NCBI GenBank assembly: GCA_964371615.1
Contig: CAYJMS010000004.1
Coordinates: 1-64,000, forward strand
Direction of reading: 5' to 3'
DNA: 64,000 bases
From: SpSt-333 sp964371615
Lineage (GTDB): Bacteria; Bacteroidota; Ignavibacteria; UBA10030; UBA8401
The notes below the pieces were generated by a model. The model was not told the DNA's origin, searched no databases, and saw nothing but the letters and a program-made list of their open reading frames with translations. Each line of letters starts with the position of its first letter. Within the stretch, counting starts at the first letter, position 1. Positions 27,245 through 35,277 of this stretch are shown here, in pieces. The position numbers and the translations under genes were made by a program.

Positions 27245-27443
27245 AGTGAATATCTTCCTTTCTAGTACACGAATGTTATTTGAAATTGAAATAAGACTTT
27301 TTCATCACAATTAAAGAAGCGATAAATCTCTGCAACAATATTGCAATTTAAGTGCCATGAGTCATAGCCCTAAAAGTCTGATTTTACCCTTTTTCGCCCT
27401 CTCACTCCGACCGATATTGGCATTGATAGGAATATACATTGGG

Positions 27444-27458
27444 ATATTTGCAAAATAT
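27444..27458. promoter_or_regulatory. candidate operator: ATATTT-GCA-AAATAT dyad
   Basis: A perfect 6-bp inverted repeat with a 3-bp centre lies in the ppdK-merR divergent gap (27245-27544), 87 nt upstream of the MerR start. Such a dyad could bind the adjacent MerR regulator. A second, weaker dyad (TGCAA-N6-TTGCA) is at 27331-27346, nearer ppdK. AT-richness makes chance dyads likely, so this is tentative. Confidence 0.3.
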
Positions 27459-27544
27459 GGAAGGTAAATTTGCCCAAAAAAGTTGAAATCACCGAAATTC
27501 GACAATTGAGAATGGCATATTACTTGCTAATTATAATTATAGAT

Positions 27545-28003
27545 ATGTCAATACACAACCCCGACACCCCTGTTTATTCCATCGGCACTGTAGCGCGAAT
27601 GTTGAATGTTTCCGTACAGACTCTCCGGATGTACGAAACCGAAGGACTCCTTTTTCCCCATAAATCAATCGGAAGACAGCGGCTCTATTCCGACAATGAC
27701 GTCGAACGGATTCGTTGCATTCGTAAAGCAATCAATGAGGAAAAGATCAGCATCGGCGGCATGAAACGAATCCATGCCATGATCCCATGCTGGGATATCA
27801 TCAAATGCTCGGACCGGGACCGTGCCGTGTGTCCCGCCTACAAAAATCATTCCGGCGGATGCTGGACATATAAACATGAATTGACCGTCTGTGCATCAAA
27901 AGAGTGCCGGCTGTGTGAAGTCTATAAACTCTCCAGCAATTGCGGGGATATCAAGGAACAAATTGTCCGGATCTCCGGAGCAGACACAAATACTGCACGC
28001 TGA
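27545..28003 (+). CDS. MerR-family regulator with Cys-rich two-CW-like C-terminal domain
   Basis: A 152-aa DNA-binding regulator. Residues about 10-75 are a MerR winged helix (YSIGTVARMLNVSVQTLRMYE, then GRQRLYSDNDVERI). The C-terminal 70 residues hold nine cysteines and two Trp in a pattern (PCWDIIKCS, VCPAY, GGCWTYK, VCASKECRLCEVY) like the two-CW sensory motif found in other signalling proteins. A redox or metal sensor role is inferred. ATG 27545 is chosen because it directly precedes the HTH; the upstream TTG at 27470 adds unrelated residues. It reads into the octaheme cytochrome gene after 26 nt. Confidence 0.85.
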   Translation: MSIHNPDTPVYSIGTVARMLNVSVQTLRMYETEGLLFPHKSIGRQRLYSDNDVERIRCIRKAINEEKISIGGMKRIHAMIPCWDIIKCSDRDRAVCPAYKNHSGGCWTYKHELTVCASKECRLCEVYKLSSNCGDIKEQIVRISGADTNTAR

Positions 28004-28029
28004 TTATTACCACCATTAAATAGACGACC

Positions 28030-29586
28030 ATGAAACGCTTCATCATCCCACTGATTGCCCTCGCCATTACGGCGATCTTCTTTGTCTCTTCTATTACTAC
28101 CAAGGAGGAAGAAACGGCTCCTCTCGACGATCTCAAAGCGCAGTATGCAAAAAAAGAAAAGCCGTCCGTCGATCATTCAAAATTTTCTCAACTCCGGAAG
28201 AAGTTCATGAGACCCCAGGAGGTCACGGCAGCGTGTATCGACTGTCATAACGAACGGCATACCGAAGTGATGAACTCTTCCCACTGGAACTGGGAACGGG
28301 AAGAGTATATTGAAGGTCGCGGCATTCGGTATATCGGTAAGAAAAACATCCTGAATAATTTTTGCATCGGCATCAATACCAACGAACAGAGCTGCAATAA
28401 ATGCCATATCGGATACGGCTGGGGGGATAAGAATTTTAATTTTAACGATCCGAATAACGTGGACTGCCTTGCCTGCCACGACAACAGCGATACGTATGTG
28501 AAAAAATCTTCCGGTGCGGGAATGCCCGATCCGACGGTGGATCTGAATTTCGTGGCGCAGCGCGTCGGATTGCCGACAAAAGCGAACTGCGGAACCTGTC
28601 ACTTCTTCGGCGGCGGCGGCAATAACGTGAAGCACGGCGATCTGGAAATGGCGTTGTTCGAAACGGATCGCACGGTGGACGTGCATATGGGAACCGACGG
28701 CGTCAACCTGGAATGCATCGATTGTCATACGGCGGAGAAACATCAGATGCTCGGCAAAGTGTATTCCCTCTCTTCGATGAACAGAAACCGATCGACATGC
28801 GAACAGTGTCATACCGAAACGCCGCATGCGAACGACGTCATCAACGAGCATACGATAAAGGTCGCCTGTCAAACATGTCACATACCCGAATATGCCAAAG
28901 TAAATTCCACAAAAATGGCGTGGGATTGGTCCACCGCAGGAGAGTTCCGTACCGGAGAACCGTTCGAAACGCGCGATTCACTGGGGAATATCACCTACGC
29001 TTCGATTAAAGGAACATTTACCTGGGGACGAAACGTGCAGCCGGAATATGTCTGGTTCAACGGAACGGCATCGCACTATCTTACCGGCGATAAAATCAGT
29101 TCCGAAACCCCGATTCAGATGAACACACTGCACGGCAGCTACGACGATCCGGACGCCAAGATCATTCCGGTTAAAGTCCATCGCGCCATTCAACCGTACG
29201 ATCCTGTCTATAAATATGTTGTGCAACCGAAGACTTTTTCTACCAAAAAAGGAGACGGCGGATTTTGGAACGATTTCGATTGGAATTCTTCCATTCAGCA
29301 CGGCATGGATTATGTCGGCCTGCCGTACAGCGGGAAGTATACGTTCGCCCGAACGGAAATGTACTGGCCGGTCAATCACATGGTCTCAACAAAAGATAAA
29401 TCCTTGCAATGCACCGATTGCCACTCCCGCGAGAACAGCCGGATCGCCGGTTTGAAGGATTTCTACATGCCGGGACGGGATTATAATGCTGCGATCGAAG
29501 TATTCGGAACAAGTGCGATCGTACTGTCGCTGCTGGGCGTTGGCATTCACGCGACGCTGAGAATCGTAACGAAAAAGAAAAAATAA
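28030..29586 (+). CDS. octaheme c-type cytochrome, tetrathionate reductase (OTR) family
   Basis: A 518-aa secreted or membrane-anchored multiheme cytochrome. Residues 5-20 are a signal anchor. Exactly eight CxxCH motifs occur: CIDCH, CNKCH, CLACH, CGTCH, CIDCH, CEQCH, CQTCH and CTDCH. A C-terminal membrane helix is near 495-512. The order and the segment GTCHFFGGGGNNVKHGDLE fit the OTR family, known from Shewanella to reduce tetrathionate, nitrite and hydroxylamine in vitro. Followed by a cytochrome b gene 40 nt later, which likely supplies quinol electrons. Confidence 0.88.
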   Translation: MKRFIIPLIALAITAIFFVSSITTKEEETAPLDDLKAQYAKKEKPSVDHSKFSQLRKKFMRPQEVTAACIDCHNERHTEVMNSSHWNWEREEYIEGRGIRYIGKKNILNNFCIGINTNEQSCNKCHIGYGWGDKNFNFNDPNNVDCLACHDNSDTYVKKSSGAGMPDPTVDLNFVAQRVGLPTKANCGTCHFFGGGGNNVKHGDLEMALFETDRTVDVHMGTDGVNLECIDCHTAEKHQMLGKVYSLSSMNRNRSTCEQCHTETPHANDVINEHTIKVACQTCHIPEYAKVNSTKMAWDWSTAGEFRTGEPFETRDSLGNITYASIKGTFTWGRNVQPEYVWFNGTASHYLTGDKISSETPIQMNTLHGSYDDPDAKIIPVKVHRAIQPYDPVYKYVVQPKTFSTKKGDGGFWNDFDWNSSIQHGMDYVGLPYSGKYTFARTEMYWPVNHMVSTKDKSLQCTDCHSRENSRIAGLKDFYMPGRDYNAAIEVFGTSAIVLSLLGVGIHATLRIVTKKKK

Positions 29587-29626
29587 CGGAACAAAGACAT
29601 ATTGTGTCTTCCCATAAAAGAACATT

Positions 29627-30250
29627 ATGAAAAAACAATTAGTCTATTCACGCTTCAACCGCCTCTGGCACTGGACACAGACAGGATTGATACTCTTCCT
29701 TGCGTTAACGGGATTCGAAATCCATGGATCACTTCGTTTCTTTGGATTTGAGCAAGCAGTGTCGTTTCACAATACGGCGGCATATGCGTTTCTTGTCCTG
29801 ATCGTCTTCGCCATCTTCTGGCACTTTACCACCGGCGAATGGAGACAATATCTGCCGACACGACAGCATCTTCGCGCTCAGATCGAATATTACATAACGG
29901 GAATATTCCGGAATGCTCCGCACCCAACACGAAAAACAGCATTGACCAAACTGAATCCTCTGCAGCGGTTGGTCTATCTTGCACTGAAAATAATGGTCAT
30001 CCCAATCATGGTGCTTTCGGGACTTCTTTATATGTATTATCGCTATCCTCAATCGGGAACCATCCACCAGTTGAACATCGAGGGACTGGAGTCGATAGCG
30101 CTGCTTCACACGGTCGGAGCATTCTTCCTGATTTCGTTCGTCATCGTCCATGTGTACCTGATCACTACCGGCCACACGCCGACATCCAATCTGAAGGCGA
30201 TGATTACCGGGTACGAGGATGTGGAGGATGAGAAGAGTGTGGTTGAGTAG
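29627..30250 (+). CDS. cytochrome b561-type membrane subunit
   Basis: A 207-aa membrane protein with four main hydrophobic segments and paired His residues suitable for two b hemes (FNRLWHWTQTG, VSFHNTAAY, FWHFTTGEW, LLHTVGAFFLISFVIVHVYL). It resembles the cytochrome b/b6-like subunits of thiosulfate reductase and formate dehydrogenase. Probably oxidises quinol and passes electrons to the octaheme cytochrome encoded just upstream (context inference). Confidence 0.85.
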   Translation: MKKQLVYSRFNRLWHWTQTGLILFLALTGFEIHGSLRFFGFEQAVSFHNTAAYAFLVLIVFAIFWHFTTGEWRQYLPTRQHLRAQIEYYITGIFRNAPHPTRKTALTKLNPLQRLVYLALKIMVIPIMVLSGLLYMYYRYPQSGTIHQLNIEGLESIALLHTVGAFFLISFVIVHVYLITTGHTPTSNLKAMITGYEDVEDEKSVVE

Positions 30251-30408
30251 TTGAGAGGAGAATTGTTGAAGAAAAAAACATCACAATTAAATCGTTGCAA
30301 AATTACATGATTGCAAGATTTCAAGATTTTGGTGCAATGATGAATGATGCGCGTAAGTAATTGAGTAGTTGAGTAGTTGAGTCGATGAGCAATTGAATCA
30401 ATGAGTAA
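30251..30408. repeat. AT-rich repeat block with phased AGTAGTTG octamers
   Basis: The sequence AATTAAATCGTTGCAAAATTACA followed by GATTGCA (30285-30316, imperfectly continued to 30338) recurs at 31013-31044. Octamers AGTAGTTG, AGTCGATG, AGCAATTG, AATCAATG run into the following gene's upstream region (30355-30410). No gene seen. Confidence 0.65.
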
Positions 30409-30435
30409 ATGAAACAATTTTTGTATGAGATTACT

Positions 30436-30948
30436 ATGAAGACACCTTACATGAATCCTTATCTTGCCGGATTTTTACTCGGCATGACGTTATTGGCAAC
30501 CATTGTGATTACCGGCCGGGGACTTGGCGCCAGCGGAGCATTGAAAAGTGCCGTTGTAGCGACGGTCAACACGATATCTCCGCAGCACGCTGACGAATCG
30601 AAATTTTACGCGGAGAATCTCCGGTCGCTGCAGGAGAATCCCTTAAAAACCTGGCTGGTCTTCGAAGTGCTTGGAGTGATCATCGGAGGATTTCTTTCCG
30701 GCGTGGTTTCGGACCGATTGAATTTCACAACAGAAAGAGGGCCGCGCATCACCAATAGCATGCGGCTCGGATTTGCTTTGATCGGCGGCCTGTTGTTCGG
30801 CCTCGGGGCTCAATTTGCCCGCGGCTGCACCAGCGGCGCTGCTTTGAGCGGAATGGCGGTTCTATCTACGGGTGGAATCATCACCATGATGGCGATCTTC
30901 GGTACAGGATATGCGGTTGCTTATTTCTTTAGAAAACTTTGGATTTAG
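30436..30948 (+). CDS. YeeE/YedE-family permease half (sulfur transport), N-part
   Basis: A 170-aa membrane protein with four to five hydrophobic segments. The family signature FARGCTSGAALSG near residue 130 contains the conserved Cys that in thiosulfate-uptake YeeE proteins relays substrate. Together with the next permease gene it forms the two-half arrangement common for split YeeE/YedE (PmpA/PmpB-like) systems. ATG 30436 is preferred; ATG 30409 lies within the phased repeat upstream. The cargo is likely a reduced sulfur compound. Confidence 0.82.
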   Translation: MKTPYMNPYLAGFLLGMTLLATIVITGRGLGASGALKSAVVATVNTISPQHADESKFYAENLRSLQENPLKTWLVFEVLGVIIGGFLSGVVSDRLNFTTERGPRITNSMRLGFALIGGLLFGLGAQFARGCTSGAALSGMAVLSTGGIITMMAIFGTGYAVAYFFRKLWI

Positions 30949-31381
30949 GGAGTAGTTGAGTAGTTGAGTCGATGAGTATTTGAGTGATGTATCGTTGAAG
31001 AAAAATATTATCTCAATTAAATCGTTGCAAAATTACAAGATTGCAGGATTACAATATTTTTGGTTTATAATTATTCAATTCGAAAAGCGTAAACCGCAAA
31101 GTGCGCAAAGATGGCGCAAAGGTCGCGAAGATTTATTCATGGTAGGGCAGGCATTCCTGCCTGCCAAACAGATCCACCCCAACAACAATGAAAATAATGC
31201 TGAAAGATTTTGTGTGAAAAGCCAAAACAGCAATGGACGCGAAGATTTATTCAAGGTAGGGCGGACATTCTTGTCCGCCAAAATTTATTATCACATAGTG
31301 ATTATTTGAGTATTTGAGTATTTGAGACAATGTGTAAATGAGTCAATGAATCAATGAACCAATGTATTTTTTGAGGATTTT
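30949..31381. repeat. 433-nt intergenic repeat region, no gene
   Basis: Contains phased octamers at 30950-30985 and 31300-31370, a second copy of the TTGCAAAATTACA block at 31013-31044, and a duplicated unit GCGAAGATTTATTCAWGGTAGG at 31125-31146 and 31239-31260. Each unit is followed by a hairpin (GGCAGGCATTCCTGCCTGCC; GGCGGACATTCTTGTCCGCC). The hairpins keep pairing although their bases differ, so structure is preserved. I see no credible coding sequence. Confidence 0.8.
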
Positions 31382-32635
31382 ATGTTCCCTCTCGTTCCCA
31401 ATCTTATCAGCGAAGAATTGAATCTGATCGTCGCATTATTAATCGGCATCGCTTTCGGATTCATTCTTGAACAAGCCGGTTTCTCGTCATCAAAAAAACT
31501 CGCCGGGGTCTTTTACGGTTATGACTTTACCGTGCTCCGGGTCTTTTTTACAGCGGGAGTAACGGCGATGAGCGGTGTCATCATACTCGGTTATCTCGGC
31601 TGGCTGGATATCGATTTCATCTATATCAATCCCACATTCCTGCAGGCAGCGATTCTCGGAGGGGTGATTATGGGATTCGGATTCATCATCGGCGGATTCT
31701 GTCCCGGTACCAGCGTGTGCGGTATGGCAATCGGAAAAATCGATGCGATGTTTTTTGTTGCCGGCGGATTGATCGGCGTCTTTATCTATGGTGAATTATA
31801 TCCCTGGTTCGAAGGGATCTCCAATGCAAGCGCTCTGGGAAACATCCGTATCTTCAATTCGATCGGGATCTCACAGGGATTGTTTGCACTGGTAATGATT
31901 GCCGTAGCGGTCGGAGCGTTTGTCATGACAACGATAATCGAGAAAAAAGTGGATCCCGAAGGGCCGGCCCGATCGTTTCATACCAAACATCATCGTCTTG
32001 CCGGATTCGGATTACTAGCGCTTGGTGTCGTGCTTGTGTTCCTTCCCGATTACAAAGACCGCTTATATTCCGAAGTGTCGCAGGATGAATATCTTCGCAC
32101 CCATCCGGTAAAAGAAATGACGCCGGACGAATTGGCATTTCGGGTTATCGACCGTGATCCGCGATTAATCATTATCGATGTACGGCCTGATTCGGAATTT
32201 GTCTCCATGGCATTGCCACGGGCAATAAATATCGAAACCCGGCAGATTTTCCAGAAAGAATACAGCGATGTATTGGGCCAGCGCCACAAAAAAAAGGTGT
32301 TTATCGGCGGTAACGAGATTGAAGCAAGAAAAGCCGCGTTGATTGCACGTCAATTGGGATATGAGAACATTGCAGTACTCTGCGGCGGTATGGACAATTT
32401 TGTGAAGACGGTTATTCTTAAGAGTCCCGAAGCAAAAAAATATACATGTGATTTTCAGGTACACTTTACCGGCAATTCCATGGAGCAAACCGTACAAGAG
32501 GATCCGCTTCAGGATAAGGATACCGAACGCTTCCGTTCGAAAGCAAGTAATACGTTGACCTCAATGATAAAAGAGGCGAAAAACAATGCTGTGAAACCGG
32601 TAAAATTAGTAAAAAAAGTGGCGGGAGGTTGCTGA
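31382..32635 (+). CDS. YeeE/YedE-family permease fused to a rhodanese-like domain
   Basis: A 417-aa protein. Residues 1-225 contain about seven to eight hydrophobic segments with the YeeE signature GGFCPGTSVCGMAIG. Residues about 240-345 are rhodanese-like (IIIDVRPDSEF, ALPRAINI, GYENIAVLCGGMDNF). The usual active-site Cys loop reads VFIGGNEIEARKAA, with Gly where Cys is expected, so classic sulfurtransferase activity is doubtful. The C-terminus is Lys-rich and ends GGC. GAGGA is 5 nt before ATG 31382. It likely works with the upstream permease half. Confidence 0.85.
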   Translation: MFPLVPNLISEELNLIVALLIGIAFGFILEQAGFSSSKKLAGVFYGYDFTVLRVFFTAGVTAMSGVIILGYLGWLDIDFIYINPTFLQAAILGGVIMGFGFIIGGFCPGTSVCGMAIGKIDAMFFVAGGLIGVFIYGELYPWFEGISNASALGNIRIFNSIGISQGLFALVMIAVAVGAFVMTTIIEKKVDPEGPARSFHTKHHRLAGFGLLALGVVLVFLPDYKDRLYSEVSQDEYLRTHPVKEMTPDELAFRVIDRDPRLIIIDVRPDSEFVSMALPRAINIETRQIFQKEYSDVLGQRHKKKVFIGGNEIEARKAALIARQLGYENIAVLCGGMDNFVKTVILKSPEAKKYTCDFQVHFTGNSMEQTVQEDPLQDKDTERFRSKASNTLTSMIKEAKNNAVKPVKLVKKVAGGC

Positions 32636-32670
32636 TCCATACGGTAACTGAAATGATTTTTAAAATACAA

Positions 32671-32700
32671 ACGCCGGATGAAAAACCATCCGGCGTTTTT
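32671..32700 (+). terminator. bidirectional intrinsic terminator
   Basis: A 10-bp stem ACGCCGGATG/CATCCGGCGT with loop AAAAAC is followed by TTTTT. It lies between the YeeE-rhodanese gene and the convergent thioesterase gene and can serve both. Confidence 0.9.
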
Positions 32701-32715
32701 GTTTCTATCATCTTC

Positions 32716-33192
32716 TTATTTTAAGAGCATCGAATCCGGCAACTGAACAGCGACGACTCTTCCGGTTGAACAGATTGTCTCCCCTGCCGATATTGTAACA
32801 TCCACCACCACCTTTCGATCTCCGATTTCCGATATTGTGCCCCGAATTTCAAGAGGAACTCCCAGCGGCGTCGGCTTTTTAAAGTCGACCTGCAGCGATG
32901 CGGTGACAAAGCGGAATGCCGGTTCTGTCCCCATCTCCCTCCCCGCCTTCCGGTACGCTGCCGCAGCGGCGGTGCCGGTACCGTGACAATCGATGAGCGA
33001 TGCGGTCAATCCGCCGTAAACATAACCGGGAACCGCCGTATGATAGGGCTTCGGCGTATACCGGGCGACAGTCTCTTCCCCATCCCAATAACTTTTTATC
33101 TGCAAGCCATGCTCGTTCCGGTGGCCGCAGCCGTAGCAATAACTCAGTTCGTCAGGATATGTATCTTGTATTGCCTTCTGTTCCATCGTCAT
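32716..33192 (-). CDS. PaaI-type hotdog thioesterase
   Basis: A 158-aa hotdog-fold protein probably hydrolysing acyl-CoA thioesters. The central helix segment PGYVYGGLTASLIDCHGTGTA and the strand VTASLQVDFKKPTPLG are typical. An N-terminal CYGCGHRNEHGL could bind a metal and is common in one PaaI subgroup. Substrate unknown. It is a single gene between a convergent terminator and the beta-barrel gene. Confidence 0.8.
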   Translation of the reverse strand: MTMEQKAIQDTYPDELSYCYGCGHRNEHGLQIKSYWDGEETVARYTPKPYHTAVPGYVYGGLTASLIDCHGTGTAAAAAYRKAGREMGTEPAFRFVTASLQVDFKKPTPLGVPLEIRGTISEIGDRKVVVDVTISAGETICSTGRVVAVQLPDSMLLK

Positions 33193-33234
33193 TTTTCCAG
33201 TACAATCGGTAAAATATTCCAGACTGGTCCGCCA

Positions 33235-34512
33235 TTAGAAAAATATTCTCATCCAAAGATCCACCCGCTCTTGTACCTGTTTCCCACCGAACTCCGAAGA
33301 GGAATCCCCTCCAAAAAACGTCGTCCAGAATATAAAGTCCGTATTCAGCATTGGTTTATAACTTATCTGGAATGAGACCAGATAGCTATTGTCGTCGATA
33401 TTGTATATCGTATATAATGACGGAGTAAAATAGAGCCAATCAAACGGTTCGGGGTGCATCACTTTTGCGTAAAGATACTCCTGCATTAATGTGTTCCCCT
33501 TGAAATACAATTGGTTCATAGCAAAAGTTTGTTGTGCAACGAGTGGATTTGTACTGTTGGCGCCGGCCGTCAAAAAGGCATAATATGCTTTGTACTCTTG
33601 TTCGGTCAGGCCCGGCCCGTTGTGATAATATTCCGCAATCACCGTCGTATTTGACGCATCGAGATAGCGCAATCCAAAAAGATATGCCGTTTCGTTGATG
33701 CGCACACTCTTTGGTGCGCCGTTCACAATCGTGGTTCGTTCGCCCTGGTGATAATAACTGACTTCTCCGTGAAGTTCGATATTTTCCTGGATGTTCCGTG
33801 CGAAATCGAATCCGATTTTTTTAGGTTTTACATCGCTTTGATACACCATCAGATCGAGATCGGTGTCCCAGAGCAATGCATATGCTTTTACGGCGATGTC
33901 CGTCCCCTCCAGTTCTCCAAACGGAGTTCCGGAAATATTCGTCGGAGGAATCACGATGGCGGTAAACGACATGGACTGCAGAACATCGGATGAAAAACTC
34001 TTTATGTATTCGATATTGGCTGAGAGCAGGCCTGCCTGAGCCAGTTCCGGGTTTTCCGGATCCTTTACGGGATTGACAAAACCGACAGGATTAAAGGCGT
34101 ATCCCTTTCCCCAGCTGAACACTTTTTTCCCGGCCTGTATCGTGGTATTAAATGATGGATTGACTGTGCCGTATGCTTCGAAGATATCGACGGTTGTATT
34201 GGCGTCGGAAAAGTACGTTGCATGGGTCTTGAGGGAAAATCCGATCTCATTCGATCGGAATTCTGCGTTGAGATAGGGTTCCAATCTGTATTGAATCAAT
34301 AGATCGGATGAAGGACGCTGTCGCATGAATTGCAGAAGATACATCGGCGAAGACTTGTCGATATGAAAGACGGAATATTTTGCATCGAAATTGCCGCTCC
34401 ACTCCAGCGCCGGAGCCGGTGCTGCCATTTCCACCGGATCATCGCCGACCTGCGCGACAACCTGCGTGGTGACAATTACCAACAGTAGGAGCAGTAGTCT
34501 GCCTGGTATCAT
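33235..34512 (-). CDS. outer-membrane beta-barrel protein of an ABC export module
   Basis: A 425-aa protein with a signal peptide (MIPGRLLLLLLVIVTTQVVAQ) and alternating aromatic beta-strands through to a C-terminal aromatic end (RVDLWMRIFF), typical of an outer-membrane barrel. Parts resemble porin-like DUF1302 proteins (FSWGKGYAFNPVGFVNP). It overlaps the LolA-like gene upstream as ATGA, so the two are coupled and probably act together to place a lipid or lipoprotein cargo in the outer membrane. Cargo unknown. Confidence 0.72.
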   Translation of the reverse strand: MIPGRLLLLLLVIVTTQVVAQVGDDPVEMAAPAPALEWSGNFDAKYSVFHIDKSSPMYLLQFMRQRPSSDLLIQYRLEPYLNAEFRSNEIGFSLKTHATYFSDANTTVDIFEAYGTVNPSFNTTIQAGKKVFSWGKGYAFNPVGFVNPVKDPENPELAQAGLLSANIEYIKSFSSDVLQSMSFTAIVIPPTNISGTPFGELEGTDIAVKAYALLWDTDLDLMVYQSDVKPKKIGFDFARNIQENIELHGEVSYYHQGERTTIVNGAPKSVRINETAYLFGLRYLDASNTTVIAEYYHNGPGLTEQEYKAYYAFLTAGANSTNPLVAQQTFAMNQLYFKGNTLMQEYLYAKVMHPEPFDWLYFTPSLYTIYNIDDNSYLVSFQISYKPMLNTDFIFWTTFFGGDSSSEFGGKQVQERVDLWMRIFF

Positions 34513-35243
34513 TTTTTGAGATTTCCCAATCGGGCCATGTAATTTAAAGTAAACACCTCGTCCGGAAATGTCCTCTTTTTTATCGACTGATACACCATCA
34601 GCGATCGAAATCCTTTATACAGCGGGCTGTACGTTTCAATGACCGACGGCCTGACCACTCCTCCGCCGAAATTTTTATCATCCTTAAATTCCAGCGTTTT
34701 AATCAACATGCCGCTGGCGGAGTATGCTTCCACTTTGCGAAGGATTTTATTTTTCGTTGCGACCCACATCTTTAATTTATCATAGGCAACAGATTTGTTT
34801 TTCGCTTTTAATTCGAGAACGGTTTCCGTCTCGGTCTTTTCGCCGAATACGGCGTCGTATTCCGCGGAATATTCCAGTTGCATAATATCCGCATTGTTAA
34901 AAACTCCCCCGACAACCGATTGCAGGCTGGTAATGCGAATCGGACGGTTGGCGCTCGGGATGTAGAGCCAGAGATTTTCGCCCAACCGCAACGTCGAGCG
35001 TCCTTTTTCGCTTGCCGGCGTCAGATACAGCATTGCGATTTTGTCTTTTCCCTTCTTAACAGTATAGAAGGTATATTCTTTCTTCGATCCATCCGGTTCC
35101 TCATTGACAATTGTACGGACCGCTTCATAGGATTCCGGCATAAGATTGTCGTCAACCTCTTTTAAAAGAGCATTCGCATTTTGTGCATTACCGTCAATCG
35201 CAATAAAGACCACCAAAAACAGCAATAAGAATTTTCGTTTCAT
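34509..35243 (-). CDS. LolA-like periplasmic outer membrane lipoprotein-sorting protein
   Basis: A 244-aa exported protein with signal peptide MKRKFLLLFLVVFIAIDGNA. The LolA/LolB-like half-barrel fold is suggested by YTFYTVKKGKDKIAMLYL, GENLWLYIPSANRPIRI and the FKDDKNFGGGVVRP strand. This is the sorting-protein family that occurs with FtsX-type ABC permeases rather than the housekeeping LolA. It lies 34 nt downstream of the permease gene and is coupled to the barrel gene. Confidence 0.82.
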   Translation of the reverse strand: MKRKFLLLFLVVFIAIDGNAQNANALLKEVDDNLMPESYEAVRTIVNEEPDGSKKEYTFYTVKKGKDKIAMLYLTPASEKGRSTLRLGENLWLYIPSANRPIRITSLQSVVGGVFNNADIMQLEYSAEYDAVFGEKTETETVLELKAKNKSVAYDKLKMWVATKNKILRKVEAYSASGMLIKTLEFKDDKNFGGGVVRPSVIETYSPLYKGFRSLMVYQSIKKRTFPDEVFTLNYMARLGNLKK

Positions 35244-35277
35244 ACTTCACATCCCATATTTGAAAAAATTGATACGG

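Noticed and set aside
24995..27265. Long open frame (756 codons) on the plus strand opposite ppdK
   Set aside because: It is antisense to a complete, well-conserved ppdK gene and its translation resembles no family; long antisense frames are expected with this codon usage.
30980..31309. 109-codon plus-strand frame in the repeat region
   Set aside because: It is composed of the duplicated hairpin units and low-complexity repeats; no ribosome binding site or domain.
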